From Thermoplasmata archaeon (lineage in GTDB: Archaea > Thermoplasmatota > Thermoplasmata > Lutacidiplasmatales > UBA184), in contig DAHUZP010000016.1 in NCBI GenBank assembly GCA_027306505.1, forward strand, positions 1 through 43,361: 43,361 nt of DNA, given 5' to 3'. Position 1 is the first letter of the stretch, and every line of letters starts with the position of its first letter. A model generated the notes under the pieces. That model searched no databases, was not told the origin of the DNA, and was given only the letters and a program-made list of their open reading frames with translations. Of the stretch, positions 41,033 to 43,361 are shown in pieces. The position numbers were made by a program, and so were the translations under genes.

Positions 41033-42606
41033 CCGGGAAGTTCGGACCCAGCCCCCTGACGGGGGCGAGGAGCGTCGGCGGTCGACCATCGTTGCCCCAC
41101 GCCTCATCAGCTCCTGGCCTTCCTGGACCTCGTTCCGACCGCCGTCGCTCCGACCTTCGATCCACGACGGTCACCGGGTGGAGGTCCCGCCAGCCCCTCG
41201 TCGACCTTCGCCGGGGTCGGCCTGTTGCGGTGCGGGTGCTGCAGTTCGCGCTCGTGATCATGGTGGGAGCCCTGTTGGCGGCACCTCTGGCGCCCGCGCG
41301 CTCCTCTTCGAGTCCCTGGTCGGCCTCTCAGACGTCGACGCCGCTCTCCTCGAACAACACGGGCGAATCTCCGTGCGACATCAACCTCACCAACGGCCAG
41401 TTCTCCTCCCAGTGGACGAACGCCTCCGCGGGAGCGATCGCGGGGCCCTCGCTCTTTCCGAACGGTTCGAACAACAGCGAGCGGGACATCCTCTGGGGGA
41501 AGGTCTGCAACAGCCCCTCCTGGATTTTCTTCGCTGTCGGCCTTCAGGCCGAGCCCACGAACGCTTCCTGGTACCGGATATGGATCGACACCACCGGCTC
41601 CGGGGTCCGGGATTACGACCTCGTCTTCGCCACGTGGGGGCTCGAGGTCTGGAACTTCAGCGCCACGCTGTACACCTGCTACCTGGGGCCCGGCCCGGTC
41701 TGCGACCGGCAGCTCCCTGCGGGATGCACCTGCTGGGAGGTCGGCGTTCCGCTCTCCCTGCTCGGAGACCCGTCTTCTCTCCGATATCGGGCGGACGCGA
41801 GGACCACCACCGATGTGCTGATCGACACGGTCCCCACTCCTCCCGCCTGGAGCCCGGTCTACTACCTCCGCCCTCCCCCCGCGAAAGCGGCAGCTCCGCT
41901 CTGGGAGGACCCGGTCGTGATCGCGGCCGGAACGGTGTTCGCCGGCTCCGCCATCCTGGCGGTGTTCTTGGCCACGAGCGAAGCGTGGCGTTACGGATTC
42001 CTGGTCCTACCCCCCGCTCTCTACGCGAGGCTTGGAAAGACCAAGGCGCTCGACCATTTTCTCCGGGGCCGGATCTACCAGTCCATCCAGGAGCGCCCGG
42101 GGATCACGTACACCGAGCTCAAGAATTCGGTCGGGGTTGCGAACGGGGTACTGACCTACCACTTGCACTATCTGGAGATGGCTGGCTTCCTGCGGTCACG
42201 ACGCGATAGGAAGTGGAAGCAGTTCTACGCCGCGGATGCCCCCATGGTCCAAGGTGACCGCTACCTCTCGCTCGTGCAGAAGCGCTTGGTGGAGGCGTGC
42301 AGGGACGAGCCGGGTCAGGGATACTCCCAGATCGCGCACCGCATCGGGATCACCAAGTGGCAGGTGATGTACAACGCCAAGAGACTCGCGGAGGACAGGC
42401 TGCTGGTCCTCCAGCGGAAGGGCATCTCGGTGCACTGCTTCCCCGGCACCGCTCCCCCCGTGTCCAAGGTCCCCCAGACCAGCGCGGGGTCCTCCGCCCC
42501 CGGCCAAGCCGCAGCGGCCGCCCCGAAACCGACCACCTCCCCCGGGACGTCGGGTGGTGTGGGCGCCTCCGGGGGGTCGCGCAGCCCGCCGATCGGGCCG
42601 GACTGA
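41029..42606 (+). CDS. membrane-anchored winged-helix transcription regulator
   Basis: A 525-residue one-component regulator. It has a basic N-terminus, a first hydrophobic segment (LQFALVIMVGALLAAPLA, about residues 71-88), an extracellular domain of about 200 residues with several N-x-S/T sites and cysteine pairs, and a second helix (VVIAAGTVFAGSAILAVFL, about 297-316). The cytoplasmic part has two winged helices: RGRIYQSIQERPGITYTELKNSVGVANGVLTYHLHYLEMAGFLRS (about 345-395) and KRLVEACRDEPGQGYSQIAHRIGITKWQVMYNAKRLAEDRLLVL (about 415-460). This layout is widespread in Thermoplasmatota and Halobacteria. The last 60 residues are Pro/Ser/Gly-rich. GTG is the start, with GGGAGG 8 bases upstream. 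It is divergent from the glycoside-hydrolase-like gene and shares an inverted repeat with it, so it likely senses an external signal and controls both. Confidence 0.85.
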   Translation: MTGKFGPSPLTGARSVGGRPSLPHASSAPGLPGPRSDRRRSDLRSTTVTGWRSRQPLVDLRRGRPVAVRVLQFALVIMVGALLAAPLAPARSSSSPWSASQTSTPLSSNNTGESPCDINLTNGQFSSQWTNASAGAIAGPSLFPNGSNNSERDILWGKVCNSPSWIFFAVGLQAEPTNASWYRIWIDTTGSGVRDYDLVFATWGLEVWNFSATLYTCYLGPGPVCDRQLPAGCTCWEVGVPLSLLGDPSSLRYRADARTTTDVLIDTVPTPPAWSPVYYLRPPPAKAAAPLWEDPVVIAAGTVFAGSAILAVFLATSEAWRYGFLVLPPALYARLGKTKALDHFLRGRIYQSIQERPGITYTELKNSVGVANGVLTYHLHYLEMAGFLRSRRDRKWKQFYAADAPMVQGDRYLSLVQKRLVEACRDEPGQGYSQIAHRIGITKWQVMYNAKRLAEDRLLVLQRKGISVHCFPGTAPPVSKVPQTSAGSSAPGQAAAAAPKPTTSPGTSGGVGASGGSRSPPIGPD

Positions 42607-42710
42607 CCCTGCGCCCTAAGCGATTCGGCTCAGCCTCCCCTGAGTTCGTCGGAGACCCCTGATTTCCTATCGTAAGCGGTGTAGCACTGTACATCGCCCC
42701 GGAGGGGCGC

Positions 42711-43055
42711 TCACGCGGCGAGACGGTTCTCTCGGTTGAGCTCGTCGAGCATCCGGAAGCGGGAGACCAGCTCGGCCTCACCCACCCCCATCTCCTCGAG
42801 CACCCACCCCGGGCGGCCCCCGGAACCCGGCTGCCCTCCCTGGCTCACCACCGCCACCCGGATGCGCCCCAGCCGCTCCACCAGCTCCTTGACCGAAAGG
42901 TCCAGGTCCCGGACCTCCCACTGGAGGTACCTCAGCAGCGTCAGCCCCATCACGCACAGGAACACGTGCCCGGGGACGGCCGCGTCGTGCCGCACCCACA
43001 TCGGCTTCAGCGACACCACGTACTGGTCCTTGAGCCACTTGAATGGTTCCCCGGC
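42711..43055 (-). pseudogene. IS1634/IS4-like transposase, C-terminal remnant
   Basis: The minus strand encodes GEPFKWLKDQYVVSLKPMWVRHDAAVPGHVFLCVMGLTLLRYLQWEV and about 65 more residues to a stop at 42711. FKWLKD..V.L.PM.V.....I.GH.FLC is the C-terminal pattern of IS1634-family transposases. The frame stays open upstream to 43295, but that part reads as unrelated Gly/Arg-rich sequence, so the catalytic core is missing. It is a broken gene of another mobile element, in the same orientation as the next remnant to the right. Confidence 0.65.
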
Positions 43056-43180
43056 ATGACGCGCCGCTCGGCCGGATATACGTCCTCCGTCTGACCGTTC
43101 TGTCTCCTTCGTCTCGCCTGTTTCATCGCCTCTTCCGCCTCCACTGTTCCACCGATTCCCCGGCCTGGGTTCCGAGGGGC

Positions 43181-43361
43181 TTACACCACAGGTAGGTAAC
43201 GGGTAGCTCCGAGGGCCGTGAGGATCTCGTCCGCCTTCCCGCTCAGCCGGGTGCACCACTCCCGGACCGATTTCCCGGTCCCGAACCGCACCCACGCCAC
43301 GTTCTCGAGGTGGCCCAGCGCCTCGGAGAGGCTCATCTCGGGGTATTTTCTCTGGAGGGTC
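43181..43361 (-). pseudogene. second transposase C-terminal fragment, running off the window
   Basis: From the right edge the minus strand reads SLSEALGHLENVAWVRFGTGKSVREWCTRLSGKADEILTALGATRYLPVV and stops at TAA (43181-43183). This resembles the extreme C-terminus of IS1634-type transposases and parallels the tail of the neighbouring remnant without being a copy of it. It is partial; whether the rest is intact lies outside the window. Confidence 0.5.

Overview
The window is GC-rich archaeal DNA, most likely from a member of the Thermoplasmatota. No 16S rRNA gene is present, so the lineage is an inference. Evidence for Archaea: TATA-like boxes centred about 26-27 bases upstream of many start codons (leaderless mRNAs), an archaeal membrane-anchored regulator with two winged helices, very large PKD/Ig-like surface proteins with a single C-terminal membrane anchor, and Hdr-type redox proteins. 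Several genes look bacterial in origin (asnA, the lysozyme/amidase protein, the molybdenum hydroxylase), so lateral transfer has probably contributed.

Layout. 1-1876: an IS110-family transposase remnant cut by a complete IS4-type element. 1877-10155: mostly minus-strand housekeeping genes: tRNA-Pro(GGG), a LURP-one-like protein, a DUF998 membrane protein, tRNA-Cys(GCA), a START-like protein, a PHP-domain phosphoesterase, methionyl-tRNA synthetase and an FAD-dependent amine oxidoreductase, with a small zinc-finger gene divergent from the last. 10229-22692, plus strand: a STAND ATPase with a C-terminal winged helix, a secreted lysozyme-like/amidase protein with 12 repeats, an orphan DNA methyltransferase, and a 1581-residue kelch/Ig-like membrane protein ending in a cytoplasmic winged-helix-like domain. 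22769-25407, minus: a two-subunit molybdenum hydroxylase. 25597-26763, minus: bacterial-type asparagine synthetase AsnA.

27201-34670, plus, is the metabolic centre: a compact operon of DsrE2, TusA, an MvhD-like protein, an HdrA carrying an inserted GltD-like NAD(P)H module, a second HdrA, a small winged-helix protein, HdrC, and an HdrB-like protein with only one CCG motif. It reads as a thiol/persulfide-handling heterodisulfide-reductase-like complex that exchanges electrons with NAD(P)H instead of hydrogen. The same 16-bp dyad, GTCAAC-N4-GTTGAC, lies just upstream of the TATA-like box of this operon and of the divergent asnA, which points to a shared regulator.

34733-42606 holds regulators and cell-surface genes: a double-HTH Lrp-like regulator divergent from a SnoaL-like protein, a membrane zinc-ribbon protein, a huge glycoside-hydrolase-like surface protein with a cytoplasmic zinc ribbon, and, divergent from it, a membrane-bound winged-helix regulator. 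The last pair shares a long perfect inverted repeat set symmetrically between the two TATA boxes. 42711-43361 contains two minus-strand transposase C-terminal remnants, so transposon debris occurs at both ends of the window.
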